Origin: an uncultured Flavobacteriales bacterium
Lineage (GTDB): Bacteria; Bacteroidota; Bacteroidia; Flavobacteriales; Vicingaceae
Direction of reading: 5' to 3'
Length of the DNA stretch: 5,134 bases
Assembly (NCBI GenBank): GCA_913052515.1
Contig: CAJXFJ010000160.1
Coordinates: forward strand, 1 to 5,134
Shown: positions 1 to 5,134 of the stretch, piece by piece
Layout: every line of letters begins with the position of its first letter
Position numbering within the stretch: position 1 is the stretch's first letter
Translations under genes and position numbers: made by a program
The notes under the pieces: generated by a model
Database searches by the model: none
What the model was told of the DNA's origin: nothing
The model's input: only the letters and a program-made list of their open reading frames with translations

Positions 1-1185
1 ATGAACTGCTTGATTTTTATAAGGGTCTTTTTCCAACAATAAAATCGGACTTAAGAAAGCCCCTTTTTCGGCATCAGCGCCCAAAACATCCACCTTCTCT
101 AAATCCCCGTATACCAAATCAGCCGTTTTACGCAATTCAGCAACCCGTTCTTTTACTTCTTGCACCTGATCCTTGCTCACTAAAGCACCCATTCTTGTTT
201 CTTTCAAAGAAGGGTCTCCAATGGCTGTTCTACCCAATTCTTTTCCCAAAGCAATTTGTACATCTTCCACATATTGCTCAGGCACCATGATTCGTCGAAT
301 AGCCGTACATTTTTGACCACATTTAACGGTCATTTCCTTTTTAACCTCCTTGATAAATAACTTAAATTCAGGAGTCCCGGGCGTTGCATCTAAACCTAAA
401 ACTGAACAATTCAAAGAATCTGCTTCCATGTTAAAGGGCACAGCTTCTTCAATAATTCTAGGGTTAGACTTTAACAACCGACCTGTATCAGCTGAACCTG
501 TAAAAGTCACTACATCTTGTGATTCAACCGTATCTAAAATGCTTCGTGCAGAACCGCAAATCAATTGCAATGCCCCTTCTGGCAAAATACCTGAATCAAT
601 GATTTCACGAACAACTGCTTCCGTTAAAAAAGAAGTATTGGTAGCCGGCTTTACCACTGCTGGAACACCTGCCATCCAATTCACTGCACACTTTTCTAAC
701 ATTCCCCAAACTGGGAAGTTAAAAGCGTTGATGTGAACCGCAACTCCTCTCTTGGGAACCATAATATGATGTCCCATAAAATCACCACCTCGAGAAAGAT
801 CAATTCCTTCGCCATCTACATGATAAGGTTTGTTGGGAAATTCTCTTCGCAAAGAAGCATTTGCAAACAAGTTTCCAAAACCGCCTTCAATATCAATCCA
901 ACTATCTACTTTAGTGGCCCCCGTTTGAAAACTAATGGGGTAAAACTTATTCTTGTTTTTCGACAAGTGCATGGCCAGCTTTTTCAGCATTAAGCCTCGC
1001 TCTTGAAAAGTCATTTTGCGTAAAGCAGGATTCCCCACTTTTCGTCCATATTCTAAAATATCGGCAAAATCTAATCCTTTGGTAGTCGCTACGGCAATTT
1101 CTTCGCCATTAATCGCATTTATCAAAGGTGTTCCTTCTCCATCTCCTGGAGTCCATTTGCCTTGTACGTAATTTTCTAGTTTCAT
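1..1185 (-). CDS. paaZ: Bifunctional PaaZ (oxepin-CoA hydrolase / semialdehyde dehydrogenase), N-terminal part
   Basis: The frame is open from an ATG at 1185 to the window edge and gives 395 residues with no stop, so the C-terminus lies outside. What is visible is the aldehyde dehydrogenase domain. It has the substrate/cofactor stretch INAFNFPVWGMLEK (residues 152-165), the NAD(P)-loop signature FTGSADTG (228-235), the general base Glu254 in NMEADSLN and the catalytic Cys293 in GQKCTAIRR. These sit two residues before the E. coli PaaZ equivalents Glu256 and Cys295, which supports the family call over a generic ALDH. In the family, this domain oxidises 3-oxo-5,6-dehydrosuberyl-CoA semialdehyde with NADP+, and a C-terminal MaoC-like domain (off window) hydrolytically opens oxepin-CoA. 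E. coli PaaZ has about 680 residues, so a little over half is seen. The protein is cytosolic. It is the last gene seen in the paa run and is separated from paaJ by the four-helix-bundle gene. There is no Shine-Dalgarno before the ATG; a direct repeat ends about 10 bases upstream. Confidence 0.93.
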   Translation of the reverse strand, partial: MKLENYVQGKWTPGDGEGTPLINAINGEEIAVATTKGLDFADILEYGRKVGNPALRKMTFQERGLMLKKLAMHLSKNKNKFYPISFQTGATKVDSWIDIEGGFGNLFANASLRREFPNKPYHVDGEGIDLSRGGDFMGHHIMVPKRGVAVHINAFNFPVWGMLEKCAVNWMAGVPAVVKPATNTSFLTEAVVREIIDSGILPEGALQLICGSARSILDTVESQDVVTFTGSADTGRLLKSNPRIIEEAVPFNMEADSLNCSVLGLDATPGTPEFKLFIKEVKKEMTVKCGQKCTAIRRIMVPEQYVEDVQIALGKELGRTAIGDPSLKETRMGALVSKDQVQEVKERVAELRKTADLVYGDLEKVDVLGADAEKGAFLSPILLLEKDPYKNQAVH

Positions 1186-1195
1186 TCTACTAAGT

Positions 1196-1218
1196 ATTTA
1201 AAGTACTTCAAGTTTTAA
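1196..1218. repeat. Direct repeat copy 1 flanking the four-helix-bundle gene
   Basis: This 23-bp AT-rich stretch matches 1668-1691 in the same orientation. By hand alignment about 21 of 24 positions agree, with one single-base gap. Both copies share the palindromic core AAGTACTT (1201-1208 here) followed by CAA and TTTTAA. The octamer TAAGTATT also occurs beside each copy (1191-1198 and 1695-1702). The copy ends shortly before the paaZ ATG when read on the minus strand, so it occupies the place where a ribosome-binding region would lie. Confidence 0.6.
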
Positions 1219-1284
1219 GTGCCTGAAGTTCCAAAATTTATTCTTTTATATTCTATTACTTGCTATTAAAGTAAATAGTCCTTC

Positions 1285-1662
1285 TTAACCTTTACTCTTT
1301 AGTTTATTCCCAACAGAAATAAATATTGCCAATAGTTCTTTTACTTCATTTTTGATTTCTTCAAGTTTTTTTGACTCATTCAACCAATCTAATTCCTCTA
1401 AAACGGCTAACCAAAATAAGGTTTCGTTTGCCTCACTTTCACTAATCTTTAATTTATTCAGAAAATCTCTCTTACTTCTGGATTTGTTAGCTTCAAAGTA
1501 ATTTGCTCCAATACTACTTCCTGATTTGGTTAACTGATTTCGAATTACTCTTGACTCTAGACTTTCTGGCAAGCTAGCTGACAACTTTATGATCTTAACA
1601 GCTAAAACCTTCGTTCTTTTTTCAAGTGACTTTCCGAATTCTTTATTATTCATTTTAACCAT
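1285..1662 (-). CDS. Four-helix-bundle protein, 23S rRNA intervening-sequence / S23 family
   Basis: This is a small basic, all-helical protein of 125 residues, the usual size for the TIGR02436-type four-helix-bundle family. The hallmark segment RNQLTKSGSSIGANYFEA (residues 41-58) fits the family pattern QL..s..SI.aN..E. It is followed by SRSKRDFLNKLKISESEA (61-78) and FWL (83-85). I see no membrane segment or catalytic motif. Relatives are encoded inside 23S rRNA intervening sequences (for example in Leptospira) and as free genes throughout Bacteroidota. The fold is shared with the Avd accessory protein of diversity-generating retroelements. The molecular function of the free genes is unknown. 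The start could be the ATG at 1662 or the one at 1653 (Met4); homologues usually begin close to the NNKEFGKSLEKRT helix, so 1653 is quite possible. A hand count over most of the gene gives about 31% G+C, below the thiolase next door. It lies 38 bases after paaJ and 99 before paaZ, on the same strand, and is flanked by direct repeats. It has no evident role in phenylacetate catabolism. Confidence 0.9.
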   Translation of the reverse strand: MVKMNNKEFGKSLEKRTKVLAVKIIKLSASLPESLESRVIRNQLTKSGSSIGANYFEANKSRSKRDFLNKLKISESEANETLFWLAVLEELDWLNESKKLEEIKNEVKELLAIFISVGNKLKSKG

Positions 1663-1667
1663 ATAGA

Positions 1668-1691
1668 ATTTTAAGTACTTGCAACTTTTAA
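1668..1691. repeat. Direct repeat copy 2 flanking the four-helix-bundle gene
   Basis: This 24-bp partner of 1196-1218 has the core AAGTACTT at 1673-1680, followed by GCAACTTTTAA. It lies directly upstream of the four-helix-bundle start codon. The adjoining TAAGTATT (1695-1702) overlaps the thiolase stop codon (1701-1703). With the copy at 1196-1218 it brackets a segment of about 0.5 kb holding only the small gene. Confidence 0.6.
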
Positions 1692-1700
1692 CTTTAAGTA

Positions 1701-2918
1701 TTATTGAAAACTTGCGTTTTCAATCACAACAGCATACCCTTGCCCTACGCCTACACAAAGGGTGCATAGCGCATAACGTTTGCCGGTTTCTTGCAATTGC
1801 AGGGCTGCAGTATGAACAATTCGAGTTCCTGTAACGCCCAATGGATGACCCAATGCAATGGCACCACCATTCGGATTAATTCTTTCATCGTCATCGGCTA
1901 AGCCCATTTCACGAGTACAAGCTAAAACTTGCGCTGCAAAGGCTTCATTGATTTCAATGATATCCATATCGTCTAGCGTTAGACCTGCTCTTTTCAAGGC
2001 TTTTTCAGAAGCTCCAACAGGACCTATTCCCATAATTCTTGGCTCAACACCATGAACAGCGGCACTTAAAATACGTGCCATAGGTTTTAAATTATATTGT
2101 TTTACAGCCTCGCCTGAAGCGATAATAGTTGCAGCCGCTCCATCGTTTAATCCTGAAGCATTTCCTGCAGTTACCGTTCCTCCTTCTCTTCTGAACGCAG
2201 GCTTTAGTTTAGCAAGTGTTTCCACAGTCGTACCTGCTCTAACAAATTCATCAGTATCAAAGATAATGGGATCTGATTTTCGCTGAGGAATTTCAACCGA
2301 GACAATCTCTTTGGCTAAACGTCCGTTAGCTTGAGCTGCCGCTGCTTTTTGTTGCGACCACGCTGCAAATTTGTCTTGATCTTCACGACTAATCCCATAT
2401 TTATCGACCAAATTTTCAGCTGTTTGCCCCATGGCGTCGGTGCCAAACTTTTCTTTCATTTTGGGGTTTACAAAACGCCAACCGAAACTACTGTCGTGCA
2501 TTTCTGCATCTCTTCCGAAAGGTTTAGAAACTTTGGAAATCACCCAAGGTCCGCGAGTCATGTGTTCTACCCCACCTGAGATGAATAAATCTCCTTCATC
2601 TGCTTTGATGGCTCTATGCGCATGCGCAATAGCCGACATTCCTGATGAACACAAACGGTTTATGGTTTCTCCTGCTACATTCCATGGCAAATCAGCGAGC
2701 AATGCTGACATACGAGCTACATTTCGGTTGTCTTCTCCAGCTTGATTGGCACAACCTAGAATGACATCTTCATAAGCCTCGGCAGGAATATTTGGATTTC
2801 TTTTTACAATTTCTTTGATAACCAAAGCACCTAAATCGTCTGTTCTAATGGGTGATAAAGTTCCAGTAAATCGTCCGATGGGTGTGCGTATTCCATCGAT
2901 TATATATGCTTCTTTCAT
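1701..2918 (-). CDS. paaJ: 3-oxoadipyl-CoA thiolase (PaaJ/PcaF type acetyl-CoA acyltransferase)
   Basis: This complete thiolase of 405 residues is close to the usual family length of about 400. The acylated nucleophile is Cys90 in INRLCSSGMSAI. The NEAF motif is at 324-327, His358 lies in GGAIALGHPLG (351-361), and the second active-site cysteine is Cys388 in CVGVGQG. All catalytic residues are therefore present. In the phenylacetate pathway PaaJ cleaves 3-oxoadipyl-CoA with CoA to succinyl-CoA and acetyl-CoA, and also shortens 3-oxo-5,6-didehydrosuberyl-CoA earlier in the route. The enzyme is cytosolic and normally tetrameric. The start MKEAYIIDGIRTPIGR is the canonical thiolase N-terminus, so the ATG at 2918 is secure although no Shine-Dalgarno precedes it. 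It follows paaI by 54 bases. The specific paaJ assignment rests on its neighbours; sequence motifs alone would also allow pcaF or a general fadA-like thiolase. Confidence 0.93.
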   Translation of the reverse strand: MKEAYIIDGIRTPIGRFTGTLSPIRTDDLGALVIKEIVKRNPNIPAEAYEDVILGCANQAGEDNRNVARMSALLADLPWNVAGETINRLCSSGMSAIAHAHRAIKADEGDLFISGGVEHMTRGPWVISKVSKPFGRDAEMHDSSFGWRFVNPKMKEKFGTDAMGQTAENLVDKYGISREDQDKFAAWSQQKAAAAQANGRLAKEIVSVEIPQRKSDPIIFDTDEFVRAGTTVETLAKLKPAFRREGGTVTAGNASGLNDGAAATIIASGEAVKQYNLKPMARILSAAVHGVEPRIMGIGPVGASEKALKRAGLTLDDMDIIEINEAFAAQVLACTREMGLADDDERINPNGGAIALGHPLGVTGTRIVHTAALQLQETGKRYALCTLCVGVGQGYAVVIENASFQ

Positions 2919-2972
2919 AGTCTATTTTTAAGGAAGCATAAAGGTAACTATTGTGGCTGGCTTGGTAAAATT

Positions 2973-3395
2973 TTAGTCTTCTATCTGATGCTCTTTTGAA
3001 CTTCGGTAAACGGTGCCTCGCATAAAGTAAAAACCATCTTTTTCATCGTTGCAATAAATGGTAACATCAATGTCGGCTTTTTTGTGGCTGATAGCGAATA
3101 CCTTAGCTTCCGCTCGAAGTATATCACCTTCCTTAGCTGACTTAGAGTACACCATATTTCCATTTATTAATGGAGAAATTCTTCCGTACGAATTAGAAGC
3201 AAATGCCAAAGCTGAATCAGCAAGTGAAAAAGCAATACCTCCATGCAAAGTACCAAATCCGTTTAGCATTTCTTTGCGCACTTTCATTTGTAAATGGCAC
3301 TCCCCTTCTTCTATTTTCAAAGGTTCAATATCCAACCACTGCGAACAGTAATCGGTTTTCATCATGCTTTCGTAAACTTTTTGAGCTTTTGACAT
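2973..3395 (-). CDS. paaI: PaaI-family hotdog acyl-CoA thioesterase
   Basis: This is a single hotdog-fold domain of 140 residues, the normal size for PaaI. The diagnostic segment is NGFGTLHGGIAFSLADSALA (residues 45-64), with the HGG motif at 51-53 and the catalytic-type acidic residue Asp60, matching Asp61 of E. coli PaaI. The segment AFASNSYG that follows (64-71) is also typical of the family. PaaI hydrolyses ring-hydroxylated phenylacetyl-CoA and similar intermediates, which frees CoA when the pathway stalls; the active form is a cytosolic tetramer. The start at 3395 (MSKAQKVYESMMKTD) gives the short N-terminal helix expected before the hotdog domain. The gene lies 117 bases after paaH, an unusually loose gap for this run, and 54 bases before paaJ. 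Its position between paaH and paaJ supports a phenylacetate role over a general thioesterase. Confidence 0.9.
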   Translation of the reverse strand: MSKAQKVYESMMKTDYCSQWLDIEPLKIEEGECHLQMKVRKEMLNGFGTLHGGIAFSLADSALAFASNSYGRISPLINGNMVYSKSAKEGDILRAEAKVFAISHKKADIDVTIYCNDEKDGFYFMRGTVYRSSKEHQIED

Positions 3396-3397
3396 AC

Positions 3398-3437
3398 TTG
3401 AATGGTTGAATTTGAGAATTTGTAAATGGTTAAATGA
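3398..3437. repeat. Short imperfect AT-rich tandem-like repeat between paaI and paaH
   Basis: The heptamer GAATTTG occurs at 3408-3414 and again at 3416-3422. The heptamer AATGGTT occurs at 3401-3407 and 3425-3431, each followed by an A-rich trinucleotide run. Together they make a block of loosely repeated units directly upstream of the paaI start codon. The remaining part of the 117-base gap (3438-3512) holds no gene and no clear terminator or promoter. Confidence 0.45.
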
Positions 3438-3512
3438 CTAAAATTTTTAAAGACTTTAGACCGCTTAGCTGTAAGAAATTAGACTTATATTATTTATACT
3501 AAATGTAATGAG

Positions 3513-4679
3513 CTACACATCAAACGTCTCCCCTTTCGCTGCCATCTTCCTTAAAATCGGGCTACATCTATAACGCTCTTCATGATATTCATTAAACAGA
3601 CAATCTAAAGCTTCCACACAATTTTCAATTCCCAATTCATTCGCCCATGCTAGTAAGCCCTTTGGATAATTTACTCCATTCGTCATCGCTAAGTCAATGT
3701 CTTTTGCTGAGGCAATATTTAAATGTAAGGTATCTGCTGCTTCATTAATCAACATGAATAAAATACGGCTTAAAATCTCTTTTCCTTTCTTTTCATCTTT
3801 TTCAGCAACTGGGTTTTCAGCGCCTTCTGCATAGTTATAATAACCTCTGCCTGTTTTTCTACCTAAGTAACCAGCTTCAGATAAGCGTTTTTGAGCAAAA
3901 GCAGGCTTGTATCTCGAATCGTAATAAAAGGCTGTAAATACAGTTTCGGTAACCGTATAATTCACATCATTACCAATAAAATCCATCAATTGAAAAGGCC
4001 CCATTCTAAAGCCGCCCAATTCTTTCATAGCCCAATCAATGGTGGCTACGTTGGCCAAGCCTTCTTCGTAAATACGCAAAGCTTCTCCATAAAAAGGTCG
4101 CGCTACTTTATTGACAATAAAACCAGGAGTGTCTTTGGCCTGAACAACTACTTTCCCCCAATCTCCAATGGTCTTCAAGGTTTTCTCTAATACTTCTTTA
4201 CTTGTTTGAATCGCTGGTATAACTTCTACCAACTTCATTAAAGGAGCAGGATTGAAAAAGTGCACTCCAATAAAACGTTCTGCATTCTCAAGTGAAGCCG
4301 CTAAAGAAGCTATAGATAAGGAAGAAGTGTTGGAAGCGATAATGCAATTTTTATCTACAATTTGCTCGACTTCTTGGAACACCTTTCGCTTGATATCAAT
4401 ATTTTCAACAATCGCTTCAATGATTAAATCAGCACCTTTAAAATCGATTAATGAGGTGGAATATTGAATTCGTTCTTGAATTTGACGAGCTGCTTCTTCG
4501 GTCAACTTTGCTTTCTCTACCAAGCGGTTCATCACTTTCTCCAAAGCCGTTTTGCTTTTATTTAAGGCTTCTTCCTTTACATCAAACAATACCACTTCGC
4601 AATTTGCAGTTGAAGCCACTTGAGCAATTCCGCTACCCATAGTACCACTTCCTATAATTCCAACTTTCATATTCATCAT
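3513..4679 (-). CDS. paaH: 3-hydroxyacyl-CoA dehydrogenase (PaaH, 3-hydroxyadipyl-CoA dehydrogenase)
   Basis: The protein has 388 residues. An N-terminal Rossmann domain carries GSGTMG (10-15), and Asp33 at the end of the second strand marks NAD+ preference. The catalytic region has Ser119 in SNTSSLSI, the His140/Glu152 pair in VHFFNPAPLMKLVEVIP (139-155), and Asn190 in PGFIVNKVARP. The first C-terminal helical domain spans roughly 187-283 and ends at GRKTGRGYYNY. A second, partial copy of that domain (about 300-385, including LAMTNGVNYPKGLLAW) makes the protein longer than a minimal dehydrogenase of about 285 residues, as in other PaaH proteins. It oxidises 3-hydroxyadipyl-CoA to 3-oxoadipyl-CoA, the substrate of the downstream thiolase. 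ATGs at 4679, 4676 and 4670 are all possible starts; MKVGIIG beginning at 4670 is the usual N-terminus and no Shine-Dalgarno decides between them. It is the first gene of the minus-strand run and probably carries the operon promoter. Confidence 0.93.
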   Translation of the reverse strand: MMNMKVGIIGSGTMGSGIAQVASTANCEVVLFDVKEEALNKSKTALEKVMNRLVEKAKLTEEAARQIQERIQYSTSLIDFKGADLIIEAIVENIDIKRKVFQEVEQIVDKNCIIASNTSSLSIASLAASLENAERFIGVHFFNPAPLMKLVEVIPAIQTSKEVLEKTLKTIGDWGKVVVQAKDTPGFIVNKVARPFYGEALRIYEEGLANVATIDWAMKELGGFRMGPFQLMDFIGNDVNYTVTETVFTAFYYDSRYKPAFAQKRLSEAGYLGRKTGRGYYNYAEGAENPVAEKDEKKGKEILSRILFMLINEAADTLHLNIASAKDIDLAMTNGVNYPKGLLAWANELGIENCVEALDCLFNEYHEERYRCSPILRKMAAKGETFDV

Positions 4680-4692
4680 TTTTTAAGGAGTA

Positions 4693-4723
4693 CGAAAATA
4701 AGCTGAATCGCTTTCTCTACAAA
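4693..4723 (-). promoter_or_regulatory. Candidate Bacteroidota-type promoter for the paaH-led operon
   Basis: Read on the minus strand, TTTG (4723-4720) is followed after 19 bases by TATTTTCG (4700-4693). This matches the TTTG / TAnnTTTG pattern of the primary sigma factor in Bacteroidota with one mismatch, at normal spacing. Transcription would begin roughly 10 bases before the first paaH ATG. The site is AT-rich and short, so a chance match is possible. Confidence 0.45.
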
Positions 4724-4762
4724 GGATTTTTAAATATTATAAAAGATATTTTCAATCTCTTG

Positions 4763-4798
4763 AACTATTTTTTTAGTTTATTAACTAAGTTTTTAGTT
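4763..4798. promoter_or_regulatory. Candidate BlaI-type operator: two copies of AACTA-N6-TAGTT
   Basis: AACTA (4763-4767) with TAGTT (4774-4778) and AACTA (4783-4787) with TAGTT (4794-4798) form two inverted repeats of identical geometry, offset by exactly 20 bases. The second copy also nests in an alternative inverted repeat with 7-base arms, TAACTAA / TTAGTTA (4782-4799). Two dyads two helical turns apart suit co-operative binding of two repressor dimers on one face of the DNA. The site ends 11 bases before the blaI-family start codon, so autorepression is the natural reading. The half-site differs from the TACA/TGTA half-sites known for staphylococcal BlaI/MecI, so the link to this protein is inferred from position. 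Confidence 0.55.
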
Positions 4799-4805
4799 AT
4801 ATTTG
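4798..4805 (+). promoter_or_regulatory. Candidate -7 box (TAtaTTTG) of the blaI-family gene
   Basis: TATATTTG matches the Bacteroidota -7 consensus TAnnTTTG exactly. Only four bases separate it from the ATG at 4810, so a transcript from it would start at or beside the start codon. I find no good TTG/TTTG -33 partner at 17-23 bases upstream; that interval is filled by the operator-like repeats. Confidence 0.4.
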
Positions 4806-4809
4806 AAAC

Positions 4810-5134
4810 ATGAAAGAATTAACCAAAGCAGAAGAAGAAGTAATGCAAGTCTTATGGTCTTTAGAAAATGGATTTGTAAAAGAAATATTAGCCGAGTTTA
4901 AAGAACCAAAGCCAGCTTACAATACGATTAGTACAATTATTCGAATTTTAGAAAAGAAAGGGTTTGTCGGATTCGAGGCTTTTGGAAAATCGCACCGCTA
5001 CTACCCTATTGTTAGCAAAGAAGAATACAAAGAGAGCATTTCGAAAAGCTTACTTAGTAAATACTTTGAAGGCTCTGCTCAAAACTTAATTTCCTTTTTT
5101 GCCAAGAAGGAAGAAATTTCAGTGGAAGAACTAG
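4810..5134 (+). CDS. BlaI/MecI-family transcriptional repressor, nearly complete, 3' end off window
   Basis: There are 108 codons from the ATG at 4810 to the window edge without a stop; family members are usually about 120 residues, so only the tail is missing. The N-terminal winged helix is clear: LTKAEEEVMQVLW (residues 4-16) is the family opening helix, KPAYNTISTIIRILEKKGF (34-52) is the helix-turn-helix recognition region, and GKSHRYYPIVSKEEY (59-73) is the wing followed by the linker. The C-terminal dimerisation helices begin around 74-100 (SISKSLLSKYFEGSAQNLISFF). BlaI-type proteins bind DNA as dimers and are usually inactivated by a BlaR1/MecR1-like membrane metalloprotease encoded next to them; any such gene would lie to the right of this window. 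Later ATGs (for example Met12) would remove the conserved first helix, so 4810 is the start. The gene diverges from the paa operon across 130 bases. Which genes it controls cannot be read from the window, so I give no symbol. Confidence 0.92.
   Translation, partial: MKELTKAEEEVMQVLWSLENGFVKEILAEFKEPKPAYNTISTIIRILEKKGFVGFEAFGKSHRYYPIVSKEEYKESISKSLLSKYFEGSAQNLISFFAKKEEISVEEL

Noticed and set aside
350..993. Two plus-strand open frames (350-736 and 733-993) that overlap slightly
   Set aside because: Both lie antisense to the well-supported paaZ frame, show no family motifs, and their composition follows the codons of the opposite strand.
1285..1662. The four-helix-bundle gene as evidence of a 23S rRNA intervening sequence or a diversity-generating retroelement here
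   Set aside because: No rRNA sequence flanks it, and there is no reverse transcriptase, template repeat or variable repeat in the window; only the protein family is shared.
1858..2745. Three plus-strand open frames (1858-2055, 2331-2579, 2431-2745)
   Set aside because: All are antisense to the complete thiolase whose catalytic motifs are intact; no start signals or recognisable protein features.
2981..3409. Plus-strand frames 3058-3351 and 3203-3409 and a minus-strand frame 2981-3163
   Set aside because: They overlap the PaaI hotdog gene in other frames and have no independent support.
3464..3475. Small inverted repeat CTTAGCTGTAAG as a possible terminator between paaH and paaI
   Set aside because: The stem is only four base pairs and no U-run follows on either strand at the right place, so it is not a credible intrinsic terminator.
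3500..3507. Minus-strand TACATTTA as a -7 box for a separate paaI promoter
   Set aside because: It misses the conserved final G and has no TTTG partner at usable spacing; the nearest one is only 13 bases away.
3891..4642. Plus-strand frames 3891-4190, 4252-4467 and 4451-4642
   Set aside because: Antisense shadows of paaH, which has all its catalytic residues across this span.
4732..4751. Inverted repeat AAATAT / ATATTT in the divergent spacer
   Set aside because: Six-base arms made only of A and T are expected by chance in DNA this AT-rich and do not fit the operator geometry next to it.

Overview
The window looks like chromosomal DNA of a Bacteroidota bacterium, most likely of the flavobacterial type. 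Four things point there: AT-rich intergenic DNA, start codons without Shine-Dalgarno sequences, promoter-like sequences of the TTTG / TAnnTTTG class, and a phenylacetate (paa) gene order plus a four-helix-bundle gene of kinds common in that phylum. This placement is inference; no rRNA or other marker gene is present.

Five genes lie on the minus strand and read from right to left: paaH-type 3-hydroxyacyl-CoA dehydrogenase (3513-4679), paaI-type hotdog thioesterase (2973-3395), paaJ/pcaF-type 3-oxoadipyl-CoA thiolase (1701-2918), a small four-helix-bundle protein of the 23S rRNA intervening-sequence family (1285-1662), and the N-terminal 395 residues of PaaZ (1-1185), which runs off the left edge. 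At the right end a BlaI/MecI-family repressor gene (4810-5134, cut at the window edge) is transcribed divergently on the plus strand.

The four paa genes form the lower part of aerobic phenylacetyl-CoA degradation. PaaZ opens the oxepin-CoA ring and oxidises the resulting semialdehyde. PaaH and PaaJ carry out the beta-oxidation-like dehydrogenation and thiolysis that end in acetyl-CoA and succinyl-CoA. PaaI rescues CoA from dead-end or toxic ring intermediates. The upper-pathway genes (paaABCDE, paaG, paaK) are not in the window. A likely shared promoter lies just upstream of paaH.

The main irregularities are these. (1) The four-helix-bundle gene sits inside the paa operon, is lower in G+C than its neighbours, and is flanked by imperfect 23-24 bp direct repeats, as if a small cassette had inserted between paaJ and paaZ. 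(2) The blaI upstream region carries two copies of AACTA-N6-TAGTT with an exact 20-bp period, a strong operator candidate. (3) A TAtaTTTG box ends only 4 bases before the blaI ATG, which suggests a leaderless transcript. (4) A short tandem-like repeat lies between paaI and paaH. I see no tRNA, rRNA, CRISPR array, transposase or convincing intrinsic terminator. No stretch over 300 bases lacks a gene. I see no clear evidence of a wholly new system; the cassette and the operator array are the items most worth a second look.
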